The translations under genes were made by a program, and so were the position numbers. The notes beneath the pieces are model-generated. The model did not search any database and had not been told where the DNA came from. It was given only the letters and a program-made list of their open reading frames with translations. From Marthasterias glacialis (lineage: Eukaryota; Echinodermata; Asteroidea; Forcipulatida; Asteriidae): DNA of 64,000 bases. The stretch covers positions 9,658,629 through 9,722,628 of the forward strand of contig OU452228.1 in assembly GCA_911728455.2 (NCBI GenBank), given 5' to 3'. Below, piece after piece: positions 55,601-64,000 of this stretch (positions are counted from its first letter, which is position 1; the number at the start of each line of letters is the position of its first letter).

Positions 55601-58600
55601 CAGCTCGGCTAGGTTAAGCTCACCATCGTCCAGACTGTCCAGGCTGTGCATGCTGACGTCAACAGGCAAGGGATCCAAGGGTGGAGGTAGACCATACCTT
55701 GAAGACTGCTGCTGATCCAGAAGATGCTTGGTGTGGTCCAGCTAGTTAGGAAGACAAGTGTGGAAAGAATATTAGAGTTTCACCTGTTCTAAATTCATCA
55801 TAAGGTTGGTTCTGATTGCCTACCATTCAGGGCTTGAAATACTCATTATACGGGGCATGTAACTATAGTTTGTCAAAAGTGCCTGGCACAACAACAATTT
55901 TTACTGCGTTTTTCAATGTTCAATGGGACAGCTGAAAAAAAAACCGTGAGGAAATCAGCTGATCACATGAAAAGTTGCATGCCTGTTATACCAGCGGTTT
56001 GAGTCCAGTAATTTTCACACTGGGCCAGTAAACCTAACAAGTGAACAGGTCTGGCAGTCTCTGAATTTTCCTAGCACATGTTTTTTTTTTTAAAGATTGA
56101 CTATTGAATTAGTATTACAGTCCAAACCTTTTCTAAATGTTCAGCAAATCTAAAAAGAGATAGAAATCATTAAAGGTAAAATATAGGACTGGTAAAGCTA
56201 ATAGTGTAGTGTTCTTATTTTGTGTGACTCAATATATACATAGAAAAAACAAACCTGTGAAAATTTGGGCTCAATCCATCATCCGAGTCAGGAGAAAATA
56301 GTGAAAAACCGTGCACACTTTTCAGCATGTAAACACATTGTCCTTAATTTCGATCGTTACCACCGAAATTAAAATCGGGGTCTTCAAATTCTATTTTCTC
56401 GCCTTTGACAGAATTTCAGACAGAAATATTTCTATGGAAGATTGCCACTGGTAAGAACTTCACCTTCACTAAGCTTTCAGATTGATACTTTTTGATGAAT
56501 ACCAATCCTGTATTGTACCTTCAAATGGTCTTGTAGAAATTATTTCCCAGTCTGGTGTAATAAAATGTTGAGCAGCAGGACCTTTTTTCCTGTGGAGATT
56601 CTTCTTGAAATTGGAGCCTATGTCACTGATATAACCAAAAGTAAAAACAACTTAAAATAACAGTGGGCCCGCCTACCTCTTCCTGCAGAACTTCCATCTC
56701 CTTGCGGTTACTGTCCTTCTCAAATCTCATCTTAGCCTGAAGACGCTCACACTCCTCCTCCTTGCTGTTGACTGCTTCCTCAAGCACTGAAACCTGCTCT
56801 CTATGAACACTGAGAAATCAAAACCAAACAGATTATTTGCATGAGTCAAAACAAATTACTTTTATAGCTTTTCAACGTGGAAAATTGCAAATCAGGTTGG
56901 CTTACTGGTTTTATTTCCCTGCCTTTCACCTCTGTGGTCCCCACTTTGAATCCCACCTCAAACCAAGGCCCAATTTCATAGAGCTGCTTAAGCAGAAAAT
57001 ATTGTCCTGCTTAGCAAAAATAAGCAGGATACTAGTCACAGATTGTACATGTGACATGGTATTTTGGCTGGTAACCTTGTTCTGGAAAGCATAATTTTGT
57101 TGTGCTTGGCTACTTTTTGAGCTTAAGCAGCTCTCTGACAGTGGGCCCTGCGCTCGTATGTGGAGTGTCGTGGGCTGAGCGGTCTCGATCACCAGATTCA
57201 AGTTCTGGTGTTGTCGGCAGCAGAATGTGGATCCGCATCCCGGTCGCGGCACTTGTGTCCTTGAGCAAGATGCTTTACCATAATTGCTTTGCCCTTCGGA
57301 TGGGACATTAAGCCGTAGGTCCCGTGTACTAGGATTCGTAGTGCCAGACCACTTATCGTGGAGGAGTAGGGGTTTACCCCAGTGTTTCTGGCTCACATAG
57401 CAAGCACCCTTGTCTACAGGTTTCCTCAGGCTTGAGAGCTACAGTGATAAAGTTCATTTATGAGGCATCCTTGGTTTCATTAAGAAGAAATTTATAATGA
57501 TATAAGTAGATTGGGTTTTCAGTTCCTCCCCCGATTCCATGGGTTTGCCGTGTAACTGAACATTTCCTCATCGTCTTTTCTACCCAGGTTTTAGAGTTTC
57601 AACTAGTTATTTCTGAAGATCTCTTGGTTTCATTACCAAAAACATTTAAAATGAAATTTATATCAATTAATAAAATTTATCCACAGACAATTTCATAAAA
57701 TATGTCCAGTGTGCAGTGACCGTTCATTTCCTTTTGTTTTGAAAAATATGCCCCCGAAAGATAGAAAAACACTTTTAAAGATACGATGGGATAGCAACTT
57801 GGTCTTACCGTTGTTGGATCTCCATCTGCGTTTGGATCTGCTCCAAGAGGGCCTCCTTTGAGCTGACCATTTCTGCAAACTTCTTCGTGTGACTCTGCAG
57901 CTGCTCTTTCTGCCTCTTGATCTCATCTAAATAATAAACACAATCGACATTGTTTGAAAACTGTCAACGAGCAGTTTAGTTTTGTAAAAATAACAATAAT
58001 AATTCATTTCATAAATAGACATAACTGGCTTGAACAATGTTGTCCACTGCTTTGAATTTTTCTGTGCAAATGAAAAAAAAAAAAAAAAAAAAAAAAATGA
58101 AAAAATATAAAAAATTGAAAAAGAAAATTGGGCAATCAGCTTAAGAAGTTTAACCATGGAGGTAGAAATAGCCGGATAAGCTAGAATAAACAAGGAAAAG
58201 TCGTGTTTGGTAAACACAAATGCCCCACAAGCCAGTCTGTGACTTTGCCATTTAAACAAAGTCCATTGCACCATCTAGCTCTGTGGAAACATTAATGTTG
58301 TCCCTTGACTTACAAACCTACTGCCAAATGACCTTGACCTTGGGATCCAAAAACAACAGACTTCTGAGGAATCCCACGACTTATCAACACACCAAGTTTA
58401 GAGTTGATATGCCTAGTCCTTCAGTTATCGCTCAGACAATGATTGCACATACACACCCACATGTCCATGGAATGACAAGTGGAAAACAGTATTCCCTTTC
58501 GGTGGCTTCGCCAGCCGCAGGGCATAACTAAATTAGTAGGCCTAATAAACAAACCTGTATAAGAGATTCTCACCTTTCATCACCTGTTGTCTGTGTTTAG

Positions 58601-61600
58601 CCTCCATCTCAGCCTCTGCCCATTTCTTCCTATCAGCACAAAGCTCATTCTCAAGTGCCATCTTGCTATCATCAACTTGATCCTCCTTCTTTTTTGCGGA
58701 GAGGCGAGCAGATGCAACTTCTTCTGAGAGGCGGCCTTCTTCACTCTTCAAGTCCTCATTCCTCTGCAGTAACTCCTTGATCATCTCCTTAAGGCGCTTT
58801 ATCTGGGCGTTGGCTGACACGGCCTCTGCTTCCAATGTTGTCTTCGCAGCCTGGAGAGTAGCGATCGCTTCAGATTGCTGACAGGTCTGAGCTTGAGAGC
58901 TGGATACTTCGTTTTCTAGACTCTCCTTATCCTTGTTCAGGTTGCAAATCATTTCTTCTTGCTGTTTTATAAATTGACGAGCAGAAGTAATTTCTTTGGT
59001 CAAAGGCCCTTCTCTAGCTGTCAAGTTCTCAATTCTGCGCTGTAGTTCATCGACTATTTCCTTGGAGTGCTGGATCTCTGAATCGGCCGACGTTGCTTCT
59101 TCTACCAATGTCATCTTTTCTGCTTGCAGATTGGCAATTACCTCAGACTGGTGATTAACCTTAGAGAGAGCTTTGGAGACTTCAACCTCTATACCCTCCT
59201 TTTCCTTACCAAGTGTACCAATCACTTCCTTCTGGTCTTTAATGGCTTGATGAGCAGATTCAACCTCTTCAGTCAATGTATTCTCTCCTGATTTTAAGTC
59301 ATTTGTCCTTTGCTGAAGCTCCTTGATCATTTCCTTTAAACCCTGGATCTCTGATCTTTTCTCACCTTCTAACATTGTTTTTGCTGCCTGGATGGCTGTG
59401 ATAGCCTCAAGATGTTGGCTTGCCTCAGTACGAACTCGGGAGACTTCATATTCCAGACATTTTTTGTTTTCATTAAGAGTAGCAATGACCTCTTCCTGCT
59501 GCTTTATACATGCCCGAGTAGACAAGATTTCTCTGGTAAGAGGCCCTTCCTCTGCCTTCAAGTCCTCATTTCTCTGCTGCAGATCTTGAACCATTTCACT
59601 GAGACTCTTCAGCTGTGCATTGGCTGTTGTAGCCTCTTCCTCAAGTGCTATCTTTGCTGTCTGAATGCTAGCAAGAGCCTCAAGCTGCTTAGAACCCTCA
59701 GTATGAGCATCTAGGATTGCATTCTCTAGAGCCTTCTTGTCTTCATTTAGAGTACTGATGACCTTTTCCTGCTGCTCCGCTCTCTCCTGAGCAGATGAAA
59801 CTTCCTCTGTGAGACGTCCTCTCTCGGTCTTCAAGTCCTCATTCCTCTGCTCTAGCTCCTGGATTACTTCCTTGAACTTCTGGCACTGTGCATGGGTCAC
59901 CTTGACCTCGTCTTCCAATGCTGTTTTTGCTGCATTAAGGTTGGCGTTAGCCTCAGATTGCTGATTAGCTTCAACACGAATGCTTGAAACCTCATCTTCA
60001 ACATACTTCGTTTTCTCGTTTAGAGTACTGATAACTTCTTCCTGCTGCTTTGCCATTACATGGGCAGATGCAACCTCTCCTGAAAGTTGCTCCTGCTGTG
60101 TCGTCAAGTCCTCGTTTCTATGCTGCAACTCCACAATCATATCCCCACATTTTTGGATTTGGGACTTATTTGATGTGACTTCTCCTTCTAATGTTGTTTT
60201 GGCTGCATGGAGAGAATTAATCATCTCTGATTGGTTTCTGGCCTCGAGGCGAGCGCTGAAGACTTCATCCTCCAGACCCTTCTTGTCTGTAGTAAGGGTG
60301 TTGATGACTTCTTCCTGCTGCTTGATGAAAACACGAGCGGAAGAAATTTCTTCAGTTAAGGGTCCTTCCTCCGCCTTTAAGTCATCATTCTTCTGCTGCA
60401 GGTCTTTGATGATTTCCTCAAACTTCTTGATCTGTGCATTGGCTGACAGGGCCTCTTCTTCTAGTGCCTTCTTCACTGCTGAGAGGTTCGATAGAGTGAC
60501 AGCTTGTTGCTTAGACTCAATTTGAGCATGGGAGACTTCATCCTGTAGATGCCTCTTTTCCTCATCAAGACAACTCAGAACTTCTTTCTGTTGATTGATG
60601 AATAGGTGGGCAGACTCAATCTCTTCTGTGAGACGCCTCTCTTCCATCTTCAAGCCTTCATTCCTCTGCTCCATTTCATGTATCAAGTCCTCATATCTCT
60701 CAATTTTCACACGAGATGACTTCACCTCCGCCTCAAGTTCTGCCTTGGATGTCTGGAGGGTCGCAATAAACTCAGCTTGCTGCTTGGCATTAGTCTGGGC
60801 ATCTGACACTTCATCTTCTAGACCCTCCTTTCTCTCGTTTAGCCCGCCGATGATTTCTTCTTGCTGCTTCATGAGTACACAAGCCGATGCAACCTCTCCT
60901 GTAAGACGCTCTTCCTTGGTTCTCAAGACCTTGTTTCTCTCTTGCAGTTCCTCGATCATTTCTTTGAATTTCTCAATCTGTGTATTAGAGGATTGGAGCT
61001 CTTCTTCCACAGCACTCTTTGCCCCCTGCAGGCTAGCAATAGCTCCAGATTGCCGACTTATCTCATCATGGGCACTGCTAACATCTCGTGTGAGGTTGTC
61101 TTTCACCTCCAATAATTCATCAATTTGTCGAGCGTGCTCGCGTAAATTCTGCTCCATGCTGATGTTTTTATCGGTTTGTGTTTGAAGATTCTGTTGAAGG
61201 CTGTTGATCTTACACAAAGAAGATGTTTCCAATTCCTCAAAGCGCTACAAATTATTCAAAAAACAAAGCAAAAAAAAAAAGAAGCATATTAAAGACTATA
61301 TGCTAAAAAAAGTTAATCTTAAAAAAAGTTAACATTGTCCAAGATAAAATATACAACGACAAAGGCAAAATGTGGAGAGGGCAAGGCTGAGGAGGATGGT
61401 ACACATTATATCAATATCTTGTACAAGTAATAATATCACGTAAGAAATACACTCATTTTCTGTGGTATCCTGCTGTTACAACAACATATTTTTTATGTGC
61501 TTTTTCAAGCAAAGAAGACCTCTGAAAGTGCCTTACAGTTAGTATTATTACCCCTGTTCATCGGGCACTAAGCATTCCTAAAACCCTCTCAACTCCTTTG

Positions 61601-63974
61601 GAGTATGCAGCACCGGCAGCCACATCAGCCCACATGTTGCTAACCATTCACATCAACAATCTCTACACTCACTGGTACCAATTTACTCCTGGGTAATGAG
61701 AAGCAATTGTAGTAAAGTGTCTTGCTCAAGGACGCACATGTCACCACCAGGATTCGAACCCACACTCTGGTGACCTAGCCACCAAAACTTTAGTTCGATG
61801 CACTAGCCTGCTCGGCCATGCCATGCCTCGTGAAAAATCTAAAGTGACAAATCTACACAAACAATGTTAACCTGATAGGCACCAGTCTATTTGGAACAGG
61901 GACTCATTTTCATCCCCAAGAGAAGTTAGCATTTAAAACATAAATGGCTGCCGCTAAACATAGATGAGTGACCCTACCTCTCTGGCCTTGTTTCCCTCGG
62001 AGGTCAGCCTTTCCTCATCTGTAAACAATTTCAAATTGGAACTTTTATAAGTGAAAGGTAATGAATAGTTCTGAATCAAATTGAAGAGGGGCTCCAGGTC
62101 ACAAACCCAGATGATGACTATGATCACAGATGGATAAAAAGTCTCATGGAATGGCAGTTAACTGGAAAACAACAATTTGGATACAATGCCATACATTCTT
62201 ATGTACAGGTATTATTAACCAGTTGCTGCTAGGAATCTTTTATTCTTTCCTGTCCAGCCTGACAGGATTTTTTTTCTCGGAATTGCTGAAATTGTTTTTC
62301 AGTAACGCTGGCACAAAGAAGCCTTGACTTGACAAAGCCAAGAGAACAAAGATTCTCTTTACAACACCAGGCTTTTTTTCTCTATTGAGAAAATGTTAAA
62401 TACATACATGCTACGGTTCGCGATTGGTACTAAATCCGGAACCAAGGCTGGATCCCCGTTTCACTCTGACTTACCTCCATTGAGCCCAAATAAATTAATA
62501 AACAATGGTGGAAGCCTCTCAATGTCTCGTAATCCTCTTCTTGGAACAAAAGAACAAAGGTCTAGAATCAGGGATTACACAATAACCCCTGCATAATGGG
62601 TGAAAATCAGACACATTTTTCAGTACCATGTTTCCTCTTTGTGTGGGTGAAAGAAGGCCTTAGACGGGGTGTGCATGCTTTGTGCACGCTCAGTAGTGGA
62701 ATGTCCGGGTGACCTTTGGTCCTGCATTCCGATTTTACACAATGGCATTTTTAAATGTCGTCTGGTTTCTGGCTCGGACAAAACTTTTCCTCCATACATG
62801 ACATCCGGCACCAACTGGTTAAAGTACACATCTACAACTGTGTTAACAACTAGGGTGTTGAGATGTGTATCTATCAAACAGGGTAGTCAGTGTTGCTCAG
62901 AAGAAAACTTTTACAATTACTCAGTATAAACAACATTTTGTTTCTTACATTCAGCTTGAACTCTTTGGAGTGTCTCTTCCATCTCCTTCATCTAAAACAA
63001 AACAGAGCATGAATTAAATCAATGAGGTTTCGTGGAGTATCGAGGCCGAGTGGTCCAGTGCACTGGACTCAGATTGTCAGAGTGTGGGTTTGGGTCCCGG
63101 TCATAACACTGGAGTCCTTGTGCAAGACACTTAACCATAGTTGCTTCCTCCTTTGCACGGGACATCAAGCCATAGGTCTTGTGTTTTGTGTAATGCACAT
63201 AAAAGAACCTAGTTACACTTATCGCAAAGAGAAGGGGGTTTGCCCCGGTGTTTCTGGCATGGTTGGCTGCAGATTGCACCACACCTTGTAAACCCTTCAC
63301 GAGGTACTACAACACATGTATCACAAAAATGGGTCTCATAATAATTCAAAAATAGCTCTGCATACCTGTCATTAAAATAATTAAGCGATTTAAGACGCCC
63401 ATAGCTAAAGCACAATAATAACTAGTTCTTATATAGTGCATTTCACGATAGCGTCTCTATGCGCTTTACATTAGGGCCCTGGTCATTAGGCCAATAACAT
63501 TCATGTAATCTTTCTCAGCTCCCTGGGGAGTATACAGCCCTGAGCTGCCGTGGCGCTCCGAAGGCTTTTTCAAACACAATATCAACCTCTACCGTCGCAG
63601 GTATCCATTTACACCCCTGGGGTGGATTTCACAAAACTAGTCCTAACTTAGGACTAGTCCTAACATATGACCAGTCCTATAAGTTGGGACTAGTTACTCT
63701 TCCTAACTCAAGATAAGACTAGTCCTAGCACTTTGTGAAATCCACACCTGGTATATATGAGTATTATGTTATTATTTTTGTTATATTTTTTAGCGATCAC
63801 TTTCTTTGATAGGTTGTAATTCGCAACCTCAACTCACATTCTTCATGGCTGACTTCAGTTGAGTTTCAACCTGCTGATGCACTGAGGGCTGTATCCATGT
63901 TTGTTCCAGTGTCTGCAGTTGAGCCTTTATCTCTCCAAGTTGACGCTCTGGGACTATATTAAGAGTTTCTCCAC
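49410..63974 (-). CDS. NUMA1: NuMA (nuclear mitotic apparatus protein) homologue, 3' part, 12 exons, 5' end outside window
   Basis: NuMA is a nuclear protein that in mitosis joins LGN/Pins at the cortex and dynein-dynactin at spindle poles. Twelve exons join in phase: 63974-63838, 62991-62949, 62018-61978, 61244-58574, 57926-57809, 56809-56677, 55741-55528, 54427-54092, 53099-52819, 51931-51791, 50660-50442 and 49610-49410. They give about 1510 residues. About 1046 residues of coiled coil are followed by a disordered basic tail of about 464. The tail holds VFDWNRLSELQRRNTLCLPH, matching the vertebrate DWNRIAELQxRNxxCPPHLKTCYPLE in the LGN-binding region. It also holds MTTRSMRKRKSGDLE (vertebrate GITTRQQRKRVSLE) and RRESIAFSV (vertebrate RRQSMAFSI). 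The N-terminal hook-like domain should lie past the right edge. The name is firm from the tail; the coil alone would not prove it. Confidence 0.93.
49893..50140. mobile_element. Palindromic MITE (CAATTTCATAGAGCTGCTTA family), one copy plus a partial second
   Basis: GTCCAATTTGATAGAGCTGC to CTTAAGCACATCTATGGTGC, then a second left end CCCAATTTCACAGAGTTGCT at about 50073. NuMA last intron. Confidence 0.65.
50165..50370 (-). mobile_element. tRNA-headed SINE family A in NuMA last intron
   Basis: The minus strand reads GGTCTAGTAGGTAAGATATG and GAGTTCGAATCCCACCCGAG, the clearest family A head. The body ACACTGATGTGTGATAGGCA matches the other copies. Confidence 0.65.
50442..50660 (-). CDS. NUMA1: NuMA tail exon, serine-rich low complexity
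   Basis: 219 nt in phase 0/0 encode DNSRGLTKNI, a run of about 35 residues almost all Ser, Thr, Asn and Lys, then VERGGVLRASTKFNKQQKTA and KTSPKAVK. The acceptor is gttaagccacag and the donor AAG/gtaaac. The simple Ser coding (mixed AGC, AGT, TCA codons) looks like an expanded tract that may vary in length between individuals. Confidence 0.85.
50748..51235. mobile_element. TTAA-flanked MITE, CCAGTTAAC family, right end lost
   Basis: TTAA at 50744-50747 followed by CCAGTTAACGCCAG. Shared interior CGCCCGTGGCTCATGGCCAA and ATTCATGGTGAACACATT. The right end is not found. Confidence 0.6.
51655..51770. mobile_element. Small MITE (ACAGGCATGCAACTTT family)
   Basis: TAAAGTGTTTTTCAGTTTTTT, AGGAAATCAGCTGGTC and the right end GAGCATGCCTG. 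It lies just downstream of the NuMA proline-rich exon, within about 20 bp of its donor. Confidence 0.55.
51791..51931 (-). CDS. NUMA1: NuMA tail exon, proline-rich (47 residues)
   Basis: 141 nt in phase 0/0 encode MKTSNSYHAMPPPPPPDMKN, TTKRSVSLQNMKS and AAGLPSSSSLRSK. The acceptor is catcactag and the donor AAG/gtaggg. A longer ORF covers the same bases in another frame (ending ELEPPQQG). Phase agreement with both neighbours selects this frame, whose KRSVSL also fits the tail. Confidence 0.82.
52465..52761. mobile_element. Long palindromic MITE related to the CAATTTCATAGAGCTGCTTA family
   Basis: Ends GGGCCCAATTTCAT and ATGAAATCGGCCCC; TTAAGCAAATTTTTCTGCTA and TTTCATAGCGCTGCTAACTG inside. It ends about 58 bp short of the LGN-binding-region exon. 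Confidence 0.65.
52819..53099 (-). CDS. NUMA1: NuMA LGN/Pins-binding-region exon
   Basis: 281 nt encode RGRFFIVNNCEEEPDVFDWN, RLSELQRRNTLCLPHLQTSY, PVE and later MTTRSMRKRKSGDLELPPGG. The first part matches the vertebrate segment GRNSFYMGTCQDEPEQLDDW... that sits in the TPR groove of LGN. The KRKSG cluster fits an NLS. The acceptor is acatgtag and the donor AAAG/gttagt, phase 0. This exon gives the strongest identification of the gene. Confidence 0.93.
53729..53855. repeat. 23 bp minisatellite in a NuMA intron
   Basis: TCACCAGTGACCCATGTGAAATA-type units begin at 53796, 53819 and 53842, with more degenerate units upstream. An isolated related unit sits at about 53167-53200. Confidence 0.75.
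54092..54427 (-). CDS. NUMA1: NuMA tail exon, Ser/Thr-rich
   Basis: 336 nt encode KYTIEIHSRQNTPVNES, a Ser/His/Leu-rich stretch and KTRKIRASMRQSLVSRKTT. KYTIEI followed by a basic segment recalls vertebrate TTQIINITMTKK. SMRQSLVSRK offers basic Ser sites typical of mitotic-kinase substrates (inference). The acceptor is cttcttacacag and the donor ACAG/gtaaga, phase 1. Confidence 0.85.
54519..54871. mobile_element. Foldback MITE, inverted copy of 13066-13463
   Basis: Ends GTCAAGGCCTTTGTGGCTCA and CTTGATTGAAAGGC. The same inner blocks (GGCGAAGCCACGAGGGCCTT, CCAATCAGAAGTGATGAGGT, GCTACCCTAACAGGATAGC) run in reverse order relative to the first copy. No target duplication seen. Confidence 0.7.
55528..55741 (-). 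CDS. NUMA1: NuMA tail exon, start of disordered region
   Basis: 214 nt encode LDHTKHLLDQQQSSRYGLPP, then PLDPLPVDVSMHSLDSLDD and TGSRASIASNASGDSIRS, ending in SAR plus one base. The SLDSL stretch resembles vertebrate NuMA just after the coil. The acceptor is cctaactag and the donor GAT/gtgagt, phase 1. Confidence 0.85.
55895..55995. mobile_element. Small MITE (ACAGGCATGCAACTTT family), partial
   Basis: GAGGAAATCAGCTGATCACA and AAAAGTTGCATGCCTG; the left part is decayed. Confidence 0.55.
56677..56809 (-). CDS. NUMA1: NuMA coiled-coil exon (end of coil)
   Basis: 133 nt encode VHREQVSVLEEAVNSKEEEC, ERLQAKMRFEKDSNRKEMEV and LQEE. The acceptor is gatttctcag after a split Arg and the donor GAG/gtaggc, phase 0. 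It is the last clearly heptad-like segment before the tail. Confidence 0.88.
56966..57149. mobile_element. Palindromic MITE (CAATTTCATAGAGCTGCTTA family), best copy
   Basis: GGCCCAATTTCATAGAGCTG to AAGCAGCTCTCTGACAGTGG, with GCTGGTAACCTTGTTCTG in the centre. A SINE of family B begins immediately after it. Confidence 0.75.
57163..57420 (+). mobile_element. SINE family B
   Basis: Head GTGTCGTGGGCTGAGCGGTC, then CACTTGTGTCCTTGAGCAAG, TGGGACATTAAGCCGTAGGT and CCCAGTGTTTCTGGC. Confidence 0.65.
57809..57926 (-). CDS. NUMA1: NuMA coiled-coil exon
   Basis: 118 nt encode DEIKRQKEQLQSHTKKFAEM, VSSKEALLEQ and IQTQMEIQQ plus two bases. The acceptor is ttatttag with two entering bases and the donor CG/gtaaga. 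An Arg/Ser-rich ORF overlapping this exon is a wrong reading frame. Confidence 0.88.
58072..58097. repeat. Poly-A run in NuMA intron
   Basis: About 25 A on the plus strand. Confidence 0.9.
58290..58530. repeat. Dispersed repeat with TGACCTTGACCTT start
   Basis: TGACCTTGACCTTGGGATCC, CGACTTATCAACACACCAAG, CAGTTATCGCTCAGACA and TTCGGTGGCTTCGCCAGCCG resemble a repeat widespread in marine invertebrate genomes, as I remember it. Its plus-strand ORF is not a gene. Confidence 0.5.
58574..61244 (-). CDS. NUMA1: NuMA giant coiled-coil exon with 91-residue repeats
   Basis: 2671 nt encode 890 residues of uninterrupted coiled coil, from RFEELETSSL to KHRQQVMK. There is no proline except in the recurring EGPLT turn. 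The acceptor is aatttgtag and the donor AAAG/gtgaga, phase 1 into DEIKRQKEQ. Residues from 61025 downward form tandem repeats with the pattern AAKTxLExE...LQQRNEDLK...LTxEVxSA...IKQQEEVIxTLN (separate entry). Vertebrate NUMA1 also puts most of its coil in one very large exon. The repeat units explain why several antisense frames stay open here. Confidence 0.92.
58671..61025 (-). repeat. Internal coding repeat of NuMA: eight units plus a partial ninth, period 273 bp / 91 residues
   Basis: Units run 61025-60753, 60752-60480, 60479-60207, 60206-59934, 59933-59661, 59660-59388, 59387-59124, 59123-58851 and a partial from 58850 to about 58671. All full units are 91 residues except the seventh (88). 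Since 91 is 13 x 7, each unit preserves heptad register; the three-residue loss in unit seven equals a stutter. Landmarks in each unit: AK..LE.E at positions 2-9, a QRNEDL-like block at about 29-34, LT.E at about 41-44, KQQEEVI at about 53-59. Confidence 0.9.
61525..61827 (-). mobile_element. SINE family B
   Basis: Reversed head GGATTCGAACCCACACTCTG...CCTGCTCGGCCATGCC at 61752-61827; body CTCCTTTGGAGTATGCAGC. It fills most of the intron between the giant exon and the 41 nt exon. Confidence 0.65.
61978..62018 (-). CDS. NUMA1: NuMA short exon (41 nt)
   Basis: 41 nt encode EERLTSEGNKARE after a split Tyr codon. The acceptor is tgtttacag and the donor GAG/gtaggg. It leaves in phase 0 into the giant coiled-coil exon. 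It is too short for ORF detection and was found by splice signals and phase. Confidence 0.78.
62213..62818. mobile_element. TTAA-flanked MITE, CCAGTTAAC family, best-preserved copy
   Basis: Left TTAA (about 62209-62212) then CCAGTTGCTGC; right GGCACCAACTGG then TTAA (about 62819-62822). Interior inverted relative to 32434-33014. No transposase frame. Confidence 0.75.
62949..62991 (-). CDS. NUMA1: NuMA short exon (43 nt)
   Basis: 43 nt encode MKEMEETLQRVQAE plus one base. The acceptor is ttgttttag and the donor GAAT/gtaaga. Phases agree with both neighbours; the peptide is typical coiled coil. Confidence 0.8.
63030..63300 (+). mobile_element. SINE family B
   Basis: Head GAGGCCGAGTGGTCCAGTGC and GGGTTTGGGTCCCGGTC; body CACTTATCGCAAAGAGAAGG and CCCCGGTGTTTCTGGCATGG, ending CACCTTGTAAACCCTTCAC. 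Confidence 0.7.
63430..63615. repeat. SINE-type body module
   Basis: ATATAGTGCATTTCACGATA, CTCCCTGGGGAGTATACAGC and AGGTATCCATTTACACCCC match modules in the copies at 45888 and 61525. Confidence 0.55.
63620..63749. mobile_element. Palindromic MITE with ends GGTGGATTTCACAAA
   Basis: GGGTGGATTTCACAAAACTA and TTTGTGAAATCCACACC are inverted. The interior is built from ACTAGTCCTA / TAGGACTAGT units on both strands. Confidence 0.75.
63838..63974 (-). CDS. NUMA1: NuMA exon (first in window), start of visible coiled coil
   Basis: 137 nt encode GETLNIVPERQLGEIKAQLQ, TLEQTWIQPSVHQQVETQLK and SAMKN, helical and rich in Gln, Leu and Glu. The acceptor is tttgcag, entering with two codon bases, so an earlier exon lies outside the window. 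The donor is AAT/gtgagt, phase 0. Confidence 0.8.
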
Positions 63975-64000
63975 CTGCAAATGTAAAATAAAACAAATTA

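Noticed and set aside
57693..57926. Arg/Ser-rich minus-strand ORF of 77 codons
   Set aside because: Wrong frame of a NuMA coiled-coil exon (57809-57926).
59980..61185. Plus-strand ORFs of 181 and 196 codons
   Set aside because: They are antisense to the NuMA repeat exon. The repeat keeps the same antisense frame open in each unit and the peptides are Ser/Cys-rich with no domain.

Overview
The window is eukaryotic, AT-rich, intron-rich metazoan DNA. It holds two protein-coding genes, both on the minus strand, set in a dense field of short non-autonomous repeats. An invertebrate deuterostome, most likely an echinoderm (possibly a sea star), is my best guess. The reasons are the compact introns full of palindromic MITEs and tRNA-headed SINEs, and two proteins clearly homologous to vertebrate FHIP1 and NuMA but well diverged from them. 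No organism-specific marker was available, so this is inference.

Gene 1 (minus, coding exons from 40074 down to 6955) is a complete FHIP1 homologue (FHF complex subunit, formerly FAM160A). I assembled 11 coding exons by splice sites and phase. They total 3783 nt and encode 1260 residues plus a stop, with every junction in frame. The first intron is GC-AG. A 15.85 kb intron (14457-30306) holds a well-formed in-frame 42 nt candidate microexon at 18763-18804. The 5' UTR just upstream of the start codon appears to carry a start-stop codon pair and a 14-codon upstream ORF.

Gene 2 (minus, 63974 down to 49410) is the 3' two thirds of a NuMA homologue; its N-terminal part lies beyond the right edge. 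Twelve exons in phase encode about 1510 residues. They comprise about 1046 residues of coiled coil, most of it in one 2671 nt exon, followed by a disordered basic tail. The tail includes the segment matching the LGN/Pins-binding region of vertebrate NuMA and the conserved RRxSxAFS region. The giant exon contains eight full copies plus one partial copy of a repeat. Seven full copies are exactly 91 residues (13 heptads) and one is 88.

The two genes lie in tandem with about 9.3 kb between the NuMA stop and the FHIP1 start codon. Both products serve cytoplasmic dynein: FHIP1 through the FTS-Hook-FHIP complex that tethers dynein to endosomal cargo, NuMA as the mitotic cortical and spindle-pole dynein adaptor. 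Nothing shows co-regulation.

The remaining sequence (6.9 kb downstream of FHIP1, the introns, and the intergenic region) holds many repeat families. They include at least two tRNA-headed SINE families, TTAA-flanked (piggyBac-like) MITEs, a foldback element with a perfect 11 bp target duplication, a near-perfect 350 bp palindrome at 46896-47245, a 0.67 kb element with long inverted ends at 47629-48296, a chain of seven small hairpins at 21481-21743, and several tandem repeats. I found no rRNA, no functional tRNA gene, no CRISPR array, no bacterial features and no intact transposase.
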